A stretch of DNA of 64,000 bases from Bufo bufo (Eukaryota > Chordata > Amphibia > Anura > Bufonidae). A program made the translations under genes and the position numbers. The notes beneath the pieces are model-generated. The model was not told the DNA's origin and searched no databases. It saw only the letters and a list, made by a program, of their open reading frames with translations. Shown in pieces: positions 11,539-21,260 of this stretch; within the stretch, counting starts at the first letter, position 1, and each line of letters starts with the position of its first letter. The DNA lies in the NCBI RefSeq assembly GCF_905171765.1, contig NC_053390.1, positions 136,726,820 to 136,790,819 of the forward strand, in the 5' to 3' direction.

Positions 11539-11851
11539 GGGTCCATTCACACGTCCGTAAGTGTTTTGCGGATCGGCAAAACACGGACACCGGCAATGTA
11601 CATTCCGCAATTTGTGGACCGCACATCGCCGGCACTATAATAGAAAATGCCTAATCTTGTCTGCAATTGCAGACAAGAATAGGACATGTTCTATTTTTTT
11701 GCGGAAACGGAAGCACAGATGCGGAAGTGCGGATCCGCAAATGCGGATGTGGACAGCACATTCCAGCCCCATTGAATATGAATGGGTCTGCACCTGTTCC
11801 GCAAAATTGCGGAACTGATGTGGACCCATTTTGCGGACGTGTGAATTGAAA
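11539..11851. mobile_element. PIF/Harbinger-like MITE, GGGTCCATTCACACG family, right end decayed
   Basis: The left terminus GGGTCCATTCACACGTCCG has an inverted partner CGGACGTGTGAATT at the right, where the last bases have decayed. The interior holds CpG-rich subterminal inverted repeats. The same family recurs at 43510-43782 and 55182-55489. Confidence 0.7.
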
Positions 11852-11894
11852 AGATATCCCTCAAAATGAAAATAAATTAAATTATTGAAGTTAA

Positions 11895-12051
11895 AGGGGT
11901 TCTGCACTTTGTTTTAACTGATGATCTATCCTCTGGATAGATCATCAGCATCTGATCGGCGGGGGTCCGACACCCAGGACCCCCGCCGATCAGCTGTTTG
12001 AGAAGGCAGCGGCGCTCCCTTCTCACGAGTTAAAACAAAGTGCAGAACCCC
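11895..12051. mobile_element. T2/Kolobok-like foldback MITE (about 157 bp)
   Basis: The left edge is TTAA (11891-11894) followed by AGGGGTTCTGCACTTTG. The right arm mirrors it as CAAAGTGCAGAACCCCTTTT, with the last TTAA mutated. The middle has GGCGGGGGTCCGACACCC and its mirror, and the GATCAGCTGTTTGAGAAGG module seen in related MITEs of this window. Confidence 0.75.
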
Positions 12052-13232
12052 TTTTAGCAAAAAGCATAGATGTGGTAGGCAATAACAAGTGCTCTGCGGC
12101 ACTAAATCAGGTGCTCGGCGGCACCAAATCAGAAACCATATGTCTTACCACAATCCGGGGGGTTCAGGTGCACATCCATGAATCCCGGAGGGAAAGCAAA
12201 AACCATCTATCCCTGGGCTAGATGATGATGTGGTATTGAAGGACAGGGTGGGCAAAGAACTGTCCCTGATATTGCCCTACAGGGGGGTGCTATTCTGGCC
12301 CTGCTAGCCTAACCACAGACCACCCGCCCTGATAAGTGACCCCCTCTGGAACCTTACCCTATATAAAAATGGCCCTAGTAAGCCCCTAACCCCTAGGCCC
12401 CTGACTTCCAGGTGATCACTATATAGATCTATGTGTTTTTGACTCATTATAAAAGTATAAGTATATCGCACCCCTCTGTGTATCACACATATAGATAGCA
12501 CACCTATACTAGTCCTTAAAATGACTTTTGTGGCCCTATTAGCTAGCGTTTGGTGTCCCTAACAGCCTGTCCCTGCTCCACACAGCAACCTCTCCCTACA
12601 CTGGCAAAACACTGAATGTAAAATGGCGGCCAGATCAGGTTTATTTATAAGGTAGGGGGTATGTCCATGTGCTGAAATGTCTCAATTGGCTGTCCTGTAC
12701 CACCTGATGGATGTGTCATGGGTCAAAGTTCTTCATAATGTAAAAGAATATGGCGGACGTGAATTTCTCCATATGTTCGCATGTTCGGCGAATCGTGAAC
12801 ACGCAAAGTTCGCCGCAAAACGACCGCCGGGCGAACCGCATGGCCATCTCTACTCACCAAAGGGTACTGGCAAGTACCCTTGACGAAGGCTGCCAAGGAG
12901 AAAACGGCTTTCATCACACCAGAGGGGCTGTATCAGTACAAGGTATTACCCTTTGGTCCATATGGCGCTTCCGCCACGTTTCAAAGGCTAATGGACATTG
13001 TACTCCATCCACATCATCGGTACGCTTTGGCGTACCTGGACGATATCGTTATCCACAGTACCGACTGGGAAAGTCACCTACCTAAGGTACAGGCTGTAGT
13101 GGACTCCCTTAGGAAGGCTGGCTTGACCGCTAACCCAAAAAAGTGAGCGATAGGGTTAGAAGAGACCACGTACCTGGGGTATGTAATTGGGCGTAGAGTT
13201 ATCAAGCCTCAGGTGAACAAAATTGAGGCAAT

Positions 13233-13610
13233 TTGGAATCGGCACCTGTCACTACTCGGCAAGTAAAGTCATTCCTGGGAATGGTGGGATACTATAGGAA
13301 GTTTGTCCCCCACTTTGCTACAATGGCCGCACCATTGACATGCCTTTTGAAGGGACGCAAGTCAGTGACGGTCCACTGGAATAAGCAGGCGGAAAACGCT
13401 TTCTTCCGCTTTGAAGTTGGCCCTGTGTAGGTCCCCGGTTTTAGTGAGGCCCAACTTCAAAAGGGAGTTTATAGTACAGACCAATGCCTCCGAAGTGGGT
13501 CTCGGTGCTGTACTGTCTCCAGAAGTCAACGCGGAGTCGGTTACTAGGAAACGCGGATGCCCTGTCCCGGGTACACTGTTTAATGTGTGTCCACCCCCTC
13601 AGGGTTGAAC
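13233..13610 (+). pseudogene. Gypsy RNase H remnant, internally deleted, catalytic Asp changed to Asn
   Basis: The RT connection SFLGMVGYYRKFVPHFATM (about 13272-13328) is followed by the start of RNase H: REFIVQTNASEVGLGAVLS (about 13463-13520). The first catalytic Asp of the family is normally in T-D-A-S but reads T-N-A-S here. The sequence then jumps near 13525-13545 to the far C-terminus (NADALSRVHC), so most of RNase H is deleted. Confidence 0.8.
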
Positions 13611-13622
13611 AAAGGGGGGAGG
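13611..13622 (+). promoter_or_regulatory. Polypurine tract of the Gypsy element
   Basis: AAAGGGGGGAGG lies just before the 3' LTR, the standard plus-strand priming position in LTR retrotransposons. Confidence 0.75.
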
Positions 13623-13624
13623 TA

Positions 13625-14193
13625 TGTAGGAAGGAACAACGGTCCATCATTGATGGTCGGTACGTGTCACCGAGGTTCCTGGCCTCGGTGAGATAAGAGC
13701 GTTTTTTTTTTTTCTGAAGTGTCAGTATTGCAGATTGCAGTCTGACAGTTCAGCTGTATAGTATGGCTGTAAAGCTGATCCGTGACAGCTTTTACTGGGA
13801 GTAGCCAAAGTGTTGGGTGGGTGGCTACTCCCCACGTTCCAGGCTGGGTCTTGGCAGGTTTAAAAGCAGTCAGCAATGTCAGTTGGTATGGATAGGGGAG
13901 CGCAGTCAGTCTGTGTTTGGGATCTGAGGCTTTGTGCCGTGCTGGAGGGCTGAGAGCCGCATGCTGGGAAACAGGCACCCCAAAAGCCTGTTGTGGACCG
14001 CTGGTGAAAAAACTGCTAATAAGGTAATTGTTTTGTTCCTTGGACTTTCCATTGTGTGAATTAACACCAAGACTGCAAACTGTCATTTTGTTTTTTCCTT
14101 ATGTGTGAATAAACACTGAAGTTTTGCTTTACCAACTGTTTTTTGCCCCTGTACTGCTTCCGTTTACCCTGTCTACCAGAACAAATCCCCACA
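13625..14193 (+). repeat. 3' LTR of the Gypsy element (about 569 bp)
   Basis: It begins TGTAGGAAGG directly after the polypurine tract and ends AATCCCCACA, giving TG...CA ends. A polyadenylation signal AATAAA lies near 14108-14113. No matching 5' LTR is in the window, so the exact right border rests on the TG/CA rule alone. Confidence 0.7.
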
Positions 14194-14389
14194 ATACACA
14201 TTTCCTGAATGGATCATCCATAGTGAAGGAGAGTGTACTTCACAAGCGCAGTCATCCTTTATTTACCGTGTGCATTTTCTGGTGGTCACCCTTCATTCCA
14301 GTTTATTTTCTAGCTCTCAGCTTGAGTAGATTTCACTTTTGGGCGCACAGACTGCAGAAGATGTGATAGATTTCACTGAATCCTGGCCC
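14194..14389. other. Spacer between the Gypsy LTR and L2
   Basis: No feature is recognised; it may include the lost left portion of the L2 copy. Confidence 0.3.
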
Positions 14390-14479
14390 TACCTCTGTTG
14401 CTAACTTCAGCTTCTCCTCTGCCACACACAGAAACCCCCAAAATCTTAATAATGTTCACTGCACATCCTCTCCAGTCTC

Positions 14480-17076
14480 TTTTAACTGTGCACTCTGGAA
14501 CGCACGGTCGGTTCGTAATAAACTCCTCACAATCCACGATTTCTTCCTGTCACACTCTTTGAACTTGCTGGCCCTTACAGAAACATGGATTCAACCCTCT
14601 GACACTGCTTCCCCTGCTGCCCTATATATGGTGGACTTCACTTCTCCCATACCCCCAGAGCTGATGACGGGCACGGTGGAGGAGTAGGCATACTACTTTC
14701 GCCACAGTGCACGTTTCAGGTCATTCCCCCTGTACCCTCTCTCACATTCCCCTCTTTTGAGGTTCACACCATCAGACTCTTCGATCCATTCCCCCTTAGA
14801 GTTGCAGTTGTCTATCGTCCCCCAGGCTCCCCCCACCAATTCCTGGATCGCTTGGCTTCCTCACTTCCTATCTTCTGAATCACCAACTCTTATTATGGGT
14901 GATTTTAATATCCCCATTGATGATCCTACGTCTCCATCAGCCTCTCACTTTCTTTCTTTAACCTCCTCTCTTGGCCTATAACAACTTTCTTCCTCTGCCA
15001 TGCATGATCAGGGCAATATACTTGATCTAGTCTTCTTCCGTCACTGCTCAGTCTCAAACTTTAGTAACTCATCCTTCCCACTTTCAGACCACAATCTCAA
15101 CATTGCCAAACAAAAGTACTTCACCTCTCTCATCTCCTCACTCTCAAATAACCCAAAACGACGCTTTGACACTTTTCATTCCGTTCTAAGCCCTTAAGTT
15201 CCAGAACCTGTCACTGACCTCTGCGCTGATGGCATGGCCACCTACTTCAGAGACAAGATTGGCAGCATCCGGCAGGAAATAATCTCCTAGTCCCCACATA
15301 ATTTCAATCTTCCTCCCTCCCATTCCTCCACATGCTCTCTCTCCTCTTTTGACCCTATAACACAGTGTTTCCCAACCAGTGTGCCTCCAGGTGTTGCAAA
15401 ACTACAACTCCCAGCATGCCTGCACAGCCAAAGGCTGTCCGGGCATGCTGGGAGTTGTAGTTTTGCAACAGCTGGAGGCACGCTGGTTGGGAAACACTGC
15501 TATAACAGAGGAAGAAGTCTACAGGCTTCTCTCTTCTTCTCGACCCACGACCTGTAGCAGTGATCCTATTCCATCACACCTTCTCCAGTCTCTCTCCCTG
15601 GCTGTCATTACTCACCTAACTACAATTTTTTACCTCTGTCTCTCTTCTGGTATATTGCCCTCCTCTTTCAAACACTCTGTTATAACAGACTACTAAAAAA
15701 AACATCTCTTGACCCGACCTGTGCTGCAACTACCGACCTGTTTCTAACCTCCCCTTCATCTTTAAACTCCTTGAACGTCTTGTCTACTCTCGCTTAATAA
15801 GCTATCTCTCTGCAAACGCTCTTCTTGACCCTTTACAATCTACCTTTCGCCCTCTTTACTCTACAGAAACTGCCCTTACTAAAGTGTCTAACGATCTCCT
15901 AACAGCAAAAAGAAATGTTGATTATTCTGTAATGATTCTTCTGGATCTCTCTGCAGCGTTTTGCACCGTAGACCATAAATTCCTCATCATCATGCTCCAC
16001 TCAATTGGCCTTAAGGACACTCCTCTCTCTTGGTTCTCTTCCTATCTCTCTGGCCGCTCCTTTAGTGTATCATTCACTGGCACCTTTTCCTCTTGACTCA
16101 CTGACTCACTTCTCCTCTTCCTCTTGATGTTGGCATTCCTCAGGGCTCAGTACTAGGTCCTCTACTCTTCTCCCTCTACACAGCCCTCATCGGACAGACT
16201 ATCAGTAGATTCGGCTTTCAATACCATCTCTATGCTGACGAAACCCAACTATACACTTCTTCCCCTGACATCACCCCTGCTTTACTCTAAAACACCAGTA
16301 ATTGTCTGGCAGCTGTCTCTAACATCATGTCCTCTTTGTATCTAAAACTAAACCTCTCAAAAATTGAACTTCTTGTCTTTCCTCCATCTACCAACCCACC
16401 TAAACTTGATATTGCAATTTTGGTCTACAGCCCTATCATAACTCCTGTGCAACATGCCTTCTGTATTGGGTCCACATTTGACTCTGATCTTTGCTTTGTT
16501 CCCCATATTCAATCACTTACACAGAGTTGTCGTCTGCACCTCAAGAATATCGCCAGAAACCGCCCTTTTCTTACGGTGGAAATGGCAAAAACTCTTGTTG
16601 TTGCCTTGATTCATTCTCATCTTGACTACTGCAGTGCATTACTAGTCAGTCTCCCTCTAACTAAACTCTCCCCCCTTAAGTCTGTCCTAAATGCTGCAGC
16701 CAGGCTCATCTATCCATCCAACTGCTACACTGATGCTGCTAGTCTGTGCCAGTCACTTCACTGGTTGCCCATCCACCACAGAATAAAGTTCAAACTTCTC
16801 ACCCTCATCCACAAAGCTCTCCACAGTGCTGCACCTCCATATATCTCATCCCTTATCTCCATCTACCACCCTACTCGTGCTCTCCGTTCTATTAGTGACT
16901 TAAGATTAATAATCTCCATAATTCTTACCTCTCATTCCCTTCTTCAAGACTTTTCTCGAGCTGCACCTACTCTCTGGAATACTCTGCCTGGGAATATTAG
17001 GTCAATTCACAACTTCTCCACCTTCAAACGTGCCTTAAAAACACATCTTTTCAGGCAGGCTTATCAAGCTACCTAA
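14480..17076 (+). pseudogene. L2 ORF2: AP endonuclease and reverse transcriptase, decayed
   Basis: The endonuclease part shows LWNARSVRNKL (about 14490-14520), LALTETWIQPSD (about 14568-14605), LIMGDFNIPIDDP near 14890-14930 and a later SDHNL block near 15087-15100. The RT part shows [13 protein letters not shown] near 15938-15980, where Cys replaces the usual Asp, [17 protein letters not shown] near 16007-16055, and a catalytic-box relic YADETQLY near 16231-16255, in which the second Asp is Glu. The longest open frame, 16327-17076, is the C-terminal domain ending FKRALKTHLFRQAY. A 137-bp hAT MITE at 15363-15499 splits the linker. It cannot encode an active enzyme. Confidence 0.85.
15363..15499. 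mobile_element. hAT foldback MITE (137 bp) within L2
   Basis: It is flanked by a perfect 8-bp duplication CTATAACA (15355-15362 and 15500-15507). The TIRs are CAGTGTTTCCCAACC and its mirror GGTTGGGAAACACTG. The arms continue as ACTACAACTCCCAGCATGC and its inverse, so almost the whole element folds into one hairpin. Confidence 0.92.
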
Positions 17077-17464
17077 AATTAATTTTACCCGACTAAACCT
17101 CTCCCCCATCAACTCCTCTGGCCTGAACTCAATCCTCTGACAGTCCCAAACCCGAAGCAGTTCGGCCGGCACCACTCCTTTCAGTTCAATAATGGCTCGA
17201 ATCCTACTTATCACAATCAACAACCTGATATGTCACCCCCAATTCCTCACAGATTGTAAGCTCTTGTGAGCAGGGCCCTGACTCCTAGTGTTTCAGTTGT
17301 ATATTAGCCAGTTACTTTTGTTTTGTACATGAACCCTAAGAATTAGTAAAGCGCTGCGGAATATGGTGGCGCTATATAAATAAATATTATTATTATTATT
17401 TATAGTGCAACTCTTAATAGATTGTTTGGATTTTCCTCCAACAAGATGTTTTATAAAGACTTAA

Positions 17465-17811
17465 GGCACCTTTACACGGGCCAATTTAGCAGGCAATTAT
17501 CGGGAGGGAAGCGTACCTTCCCGGCAAGGACCTGCTCATTAGCGGAGGAGAGCTCTGCTATTACAGCATGGGAAGGAGCGATCACTAATGCCAATACAGA
17601 CTTTTTATTTGCCGGCAGTAGATGTCATTTACACAGCACGATCTGCTGCCGTGAACTATTTTTTTGACCGCATGAATAATGTGATTACCTGATGAACAAG
17701 CGTTTTGCTCGTTCATCAGGTAATTGGCAGCACCAGATAATCGCTAGCAAGCCTTCCTATGCACGCTTGTTAGCCATCATCTGACCGTGAATCGGTCCAT
17801 GTAAAGGGTCC
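17465..17811. mobile_element. TTAA-flanked MITE (347 bp), Kolobok or piggyBac type
   Basis: TTAA lies at 17461-17464 and 17812-17815. The ends read GGCACCTTTACACGGGCC and GGTCCATGTAAAGGGTCC, which are imperfect inverted repeats. An inner palindrome with GCTCGTTCATCAGGTAAT lies near 17685-17725. A diverged relative is at about 54830-54985. Confidence 0.8.
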
Positions 17812-17815
17812 TTAA

Positions 17816-18125
17816 AGAGGACCTTTCACCAGAAGAAAGCCTCTAAACTGACTATACAGAAGTGTAGAGCGGCGCCCAGGGATCCCCCTGCACTTACTGT
17901 TATCCCCGGGCGCCGCTCCGTTCTCCGGTTATAGCCTCCGGTATGTAAGTAGTTAGGCTCCACCCACTTGATCCTGCCGGCGTCTTCTTCTCCTATGCTG
18001 TAGCGCTGGCCAATCGCAGTGCTCAGCTCATAGCCCAGGCCTATACAGCTCAGTGAGCAACATCTGTGTGACTGCATGATGCCTGCTGGGTTGCCCAGAA
18101 TGTGTTCCAATCATTGGGGGAATGG
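17816..18125. mobile_element. T2/Kolobok-like MITE, left part only
   Basis: It starts at the TTAA shared with the preceding MITE, with GAGGACCTTTCACC after the A run. The same terminus family is seen at 42291-42698. A GC-rich body follows (GGGCGCCGCTCCGTTCTCC). No matching right terminus is found before the minisatellite. Confidence 0.6.
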
Positions 18126-18189
18126 CCAAGGTGAGTATTTCAGTTTTTTATTTTTTTTATTTTATTAACAGTATGAGAGGAACACTACT

Positions 18190-18500
18190 GAAAGGGGCAT
18201 AACTATTGTAAAGGGGCACAAAGTGGGCATAACTACTGTGAGGATACACAGTGTGGGCTTGTCTACTGGGGAAGGGGCACAATGTAGGAATAACTACTGT
18301 ATAATGGGCACAGTGTGTGCATAACTACTGTCAGGAGGCAAAATGTGGGCATAACTACTGGGTGGGAGAAAAATGTGGGCATTACTACTGTGAAAGGGGC
18401 ACAATGTGGGCATAACTACTGTGTGAGAGCATAATATGGGCATAACACTGTGTGGGGGCACTAAGGGGAAATAATTATCCCGTAGGGGCACTAAGGGGAC
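18190..18500. repeat. 30-bp minisatellite, about 10 units
   Basis: Diverged units of about 30-31 bp share GGGCATAACTACTGTG and GGGGCACAATGT. The GGGGCAC core recalls the larger 40-bp array at 35890-36520. Confidence 0.8.
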
Positions 18501-19732
18501 TTGGCAGGATTGGACTCGTATAACTAGGCATTGGGCGGAGTTAGAGGCTTGGTTAGTATTAAAAAATTTCTGCAGTGTGCTACACGTGCCGCTGCTATTG
18601 TCCCTCTTTCTGATTTTTATGAGTTGGAAGGTACGCCAGTTTTGATAAATCTCCCCTGGCCTTACAGCTATAAAATGTAAAAATGAGGAAGAACTGCTAC
18701 TACTTGGTCAGGCATATGTTAGCAAGTGATGCCACCAACTTTGCCGGTCCACTTCATTCATCAGGGGCGTTGCCAACCAAGCAGCTTCCACCCTTGGCAA
18801 CCAATGTCCACATAAATTTGTGGCAAAATCGTTTGGCCATTGGTTGCAGCGGGTGGGCATCGCTTGGGTGTGCGCTTACAGTGAGCTGCTCAGGGCGGTC
18901 TAAGATTACTATTCCCCCTGTATTGCTACTAGAGGGAAGCAGTAGTCTGAAATTGTGATGACCAAAGGCAAATAGCGTAATATTACTGGAAAAAGGAGGT
19001 CAGTAAGTTAACTAATAATTAAAAAATTAAAAAAGGGAGTAGAATATGAAATACGTGACTATCTATAAAGGTATCTTTCTATGTTGTGCACAGATTGTCA
19101 GATGCTGTTTGTTATGCTGATCTCTTTCTTGTGTATTTGCTCACACAACTTCATTAAATTTGTAGAAGTTGGAAAAATGCAAAAGACATAGGCTTTGAAC
19201 ACATTCAGCTGGGAGTGAATTACCTGATATTCCAGTGTCAAGCAGGTGCGAGAGTCTAAATCTTCAGTAGAATCTGCATAGAGCCACGGCACTGCCAGTC
19301 ATTTTAGGATTGTTTTTCTCCTGACATATTTTTTTTTCTGCTCCAACGGGAAACAAAGGCTTTAACAGTGAGAACAAACCACAGAGAGGATGCTGCTATA
19401 TCTAGAGCTAGCCAGTTTGAACCAGCATCATCTGCCAGTGAAGGACAAATGCGAGGTGGGATGGAGGAGAGGAACACAAGAGAAATATGCTTTATAATAC
19501 AGCTCACCTCTCACTTAGTCGAATATGTACATAGACAGAGATGCGGAGCGATCTCAGCTACATTTTCAATTAATTATTTTGCAATAAATTCCAAACAAAA
19601 GTATACAAACAGTATAGTGTATAAAGTGTACACTAAGTTTATATGAATAAATAATTTAAATAGGACATCAATGGAGCCTAACAGGTGTCATATTATTAAA
19701 TGGAATTTGAAAACAAAATCTGCAGCTATAAC
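18501..19732. other. No gene recognised
   Basis: AT-rich sequence without named repeat ends. Open frames at 18683-18958 and 19368-19646 show no motif or splice context and are not called. Confidence 0.4.
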
Positions 19733-19735
19733 TTA

Positions 19736-20187
19736 GGCTACTTTCACACTTGAGTTGTTGTTTTCCAGTATTGAGATCCGGCAGCGGATCTCAATACCGG
19801 AAAAAAAAACGTTTCTGTTTAGTTCCCATGCATTCTGAATGGAAAGAAATCCGTTCCGGCAGCATTCCGTTTTTCCGATGCAAGCTGCAATTTTGTGTCC
19901 GGTCATAAAAACTGAAAAAAACAGACCCGTCACTGAAAACAATGTAAGTCATTGGTGACAGATCCATTTTTTTAGGCTCCTAAAAAAAGCCTAGGAGCCT
20001 AAAAAAACTGAACCGTCACCCATTGACTTTCAATGTATTTTTTTCTGTTTTGATTTCACACAACTGCATCCTAACGAAACGGATACATCCTCGTGTGCAA
20101 AATCTAAACGGATCTGTTTATTTCCAGTATTGAGATCCTCTGCCTGATCTCAAAACCGGAATTAACAGCGCAAGTGGGAAAGTAGCC
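19736..20187. mobile_element. PIF/Harbinger-like MITE (452 bp), GGCTACTTTCACAC family
   Basis: TSD TTA is at 19733-19735 and 20188-20190. Termini are GGCTACTTTCACACTTG and CAAGTGGGAAAGTAGCC. Inner inverted repeats include TCCAGTATTGAGATCC and a central TTTTTTTAGGCTCCTA palindrome. A 3-bp TWA duplication is the PIF/Harbinger hallmark. Confidence 0.85.
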
Positions 20188-20319
20188 TTAGTTTATTAGA
20201 AGAATTTCCTAATTAGTAGTCTACTCAGCCCTTATGCCATAGAGGTACTGTAGGCCATGTAGCTGCTAGTGAGCCTAGCACCCCTGACCGCCTGTTCAGT
20301 TAATATTTGCTGGCTCTTC

Positions 20320-21260
20320 TTCTTGCTGTAAGAGTTCCTCAGGGTTCAGTCTTAGGTTTTATTTTCTGTCTGTGTATTACCTATATGCAGATTTGGCTTC
20401 TAGCACTGTGTCTTTGTTGATGACACCCAATTGTTGTTTGACTCTAAGATTCAGATTACCATCTCCCTATTTTATGGTTTGAAGATTAAAAAGTAGCAAA
20501 CCCCGGTTTTGTGACTTTTTAAACACCCTTGTGACTAAATCTACTTAATAGTAAATCTTGCAAATTATGACTGAAATCTATGACCGCTACAAACTGGAGA
20601 AGATTTCAGTCAGATACACAGACTTCTGGAGGAGGCCTGTGCCTCATTATAAATGAAATGCCTCTGCTGGCACAGGGTCCCCTTCTACCTTAAAGTAGTT
20701 GTGCCAAGTATCAAAGTTATGCCCTATGCACAGGATAGGGATAAATAACTTATCAGTGGAGGTCTGACTGCTGGGGCCTCCAGGCCCAGCATGCACCCTG
20801 TTGCTCCATTCATTCTCTCTAGGCCTGCTGGAAACAGCCAAGTGCTGGCAGCCCCATAGAGAATGAAGGGAGCAGTAGGGCTCATGCTCAGCCTGCTGCT
20901 CCATCAGGACGGGAACATGGTACTCCATACATTCTTGGGATTGGTGGGGGTCACAGCGGTCAAACTCCACTGATCAGTTAGTTCTCTCCTATTCTGTAGA
21001 TAGGAGATCACTTTCATACTTAGAACAACACCTTTAACCTCAAAACGGGCTCCTTCATTTAATTGTAGCCTGTATACTTTCCCCATAATGCAGTTCGTAT
21101 TTGTAGATACACAAATACTGGCTGGCTCATGCAGCTTTGTATATACTCCTCTATTTCTTCTAGATGTCTGTATCACTGAACAAAACAAGCATATTTAACT
21201 TTTTGTGTCACCCCTATTTCCTCATAGACTGTATGCTGAGCTGGGACAAGTTGTTTTGGT
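20320..21260 (+). pseudogene. L2-like LINE relict with a T2 MITE inside
   Basis: RVPQGSVLG can be read near 20327-20355 and an Asp-Asp box relic VDDTQLLFDSK near 20418-20450. TTTTTGTGTCACCCC... and CTCATAGACTGTATGCTGAG near 21200-21245 match the L2 3' end also present at 17230-17265. The body between is degraded, and a T2 MITE occupies 20694-21033. Confidence 0.6.
20694..21033. mobile_element. T2/Kolobok-like MITE (340 bp)
   Basis: TTAA flanks are at 20690-20693 and 21034-21037. The ends AGTAGTTGTGCCAAG and AGAACAACACCT are imperfect inverted repeats. The interior has diverged inverted arms around 20780-20900. Confidence 0.7.

Larger units (their letters stand above)
10967..12852. mobile_element. 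hAT-type non-autonomous element inserted in the Gypsy RT
   Basis: It is flanked by a perfect 8-bp duplication CTCACCAA (10959-10966 and 12853-12860). Ends read TAGTGATGG and CCATCTCTA, matching as imperfect inverted repeats. The subterminal 100 bp on each side hold several GTTCGC/GCGAAC motifs, as expected for hAT transposase-binding repeats. There is no coding sequence. Two smaller MITEs are nested at 11539-11851 and 11895-12051. The remaining interior is unrecognised. Confidence 0.85.
10521..13260 (+). pseudogene. Gypsy reverse transcriptase, split by a hAT insertion
   Basis: The N-terminal RT region is continuous with integrase: RIRLKPYRVPELRRQAI near 10685-10740 and LGVIEESKSEWAS near 10762-10800, then frameshifts. 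LNEVSKFDAYPMP (about 10863-10900) and YFSVLDLT (about 10941-10964) precede the hAT. After the hAT, AFITPEGLYQYKVLPFG (about 12907-12956) and the catalytic YLDD block LAYLDDIVIHS (about 13026-13060) are present. A TGA follows at 13144-13146, and ETTYLGYVI resumes near 13161. The polymerase motif is intact, but the gene is inactivated by the insertion, shifts and stops. Confidence 0.85.
2357..14193 (+). mobile_element. Gypsy (Ty3) LTR retrotransposon with integrase upstream of RT (Gmr1-like), 5' truncated, nested insertions
   Basis: One degraded Gypsy element can be followed through gag, zinc knuckle, protease, integrase, reverse transcriptase, RNase H remnant, polypurine tract and 3' LTR. Two later insertions, 4549-10255 and 10967-12852, explain its apparent length; without them it is about 4.2 kb. 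The domain order PR-INT-RT-RH is that of Ty1/Copia, although the sequences are Gypsy-like. This combination is known from the Gmr1 clade, first described in Atlantic cod. No 5' LTR is present, and gag begins abruptly near 2357. Stops, frameshifts and two lost catalytic Asp codons show that it is dead. Confidence 0.85.
14390..17400 (+). mobile_element. L2-clade LINE, 5' truncated, with 3' tail
   Basis: The copy holds endonuclease, reverse transcriptase, C-terminal domain, 3' UTR and a (TAT)n tail at about 17382-17402. The 3' end AGCGCTGCGGAATATG...GGCGCTATATAAATAAA is the widespread end of frog and fish L2-like elements (known from experience, not searched). The coding region has many frameshifts and stops. 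Confidence 0.85.
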
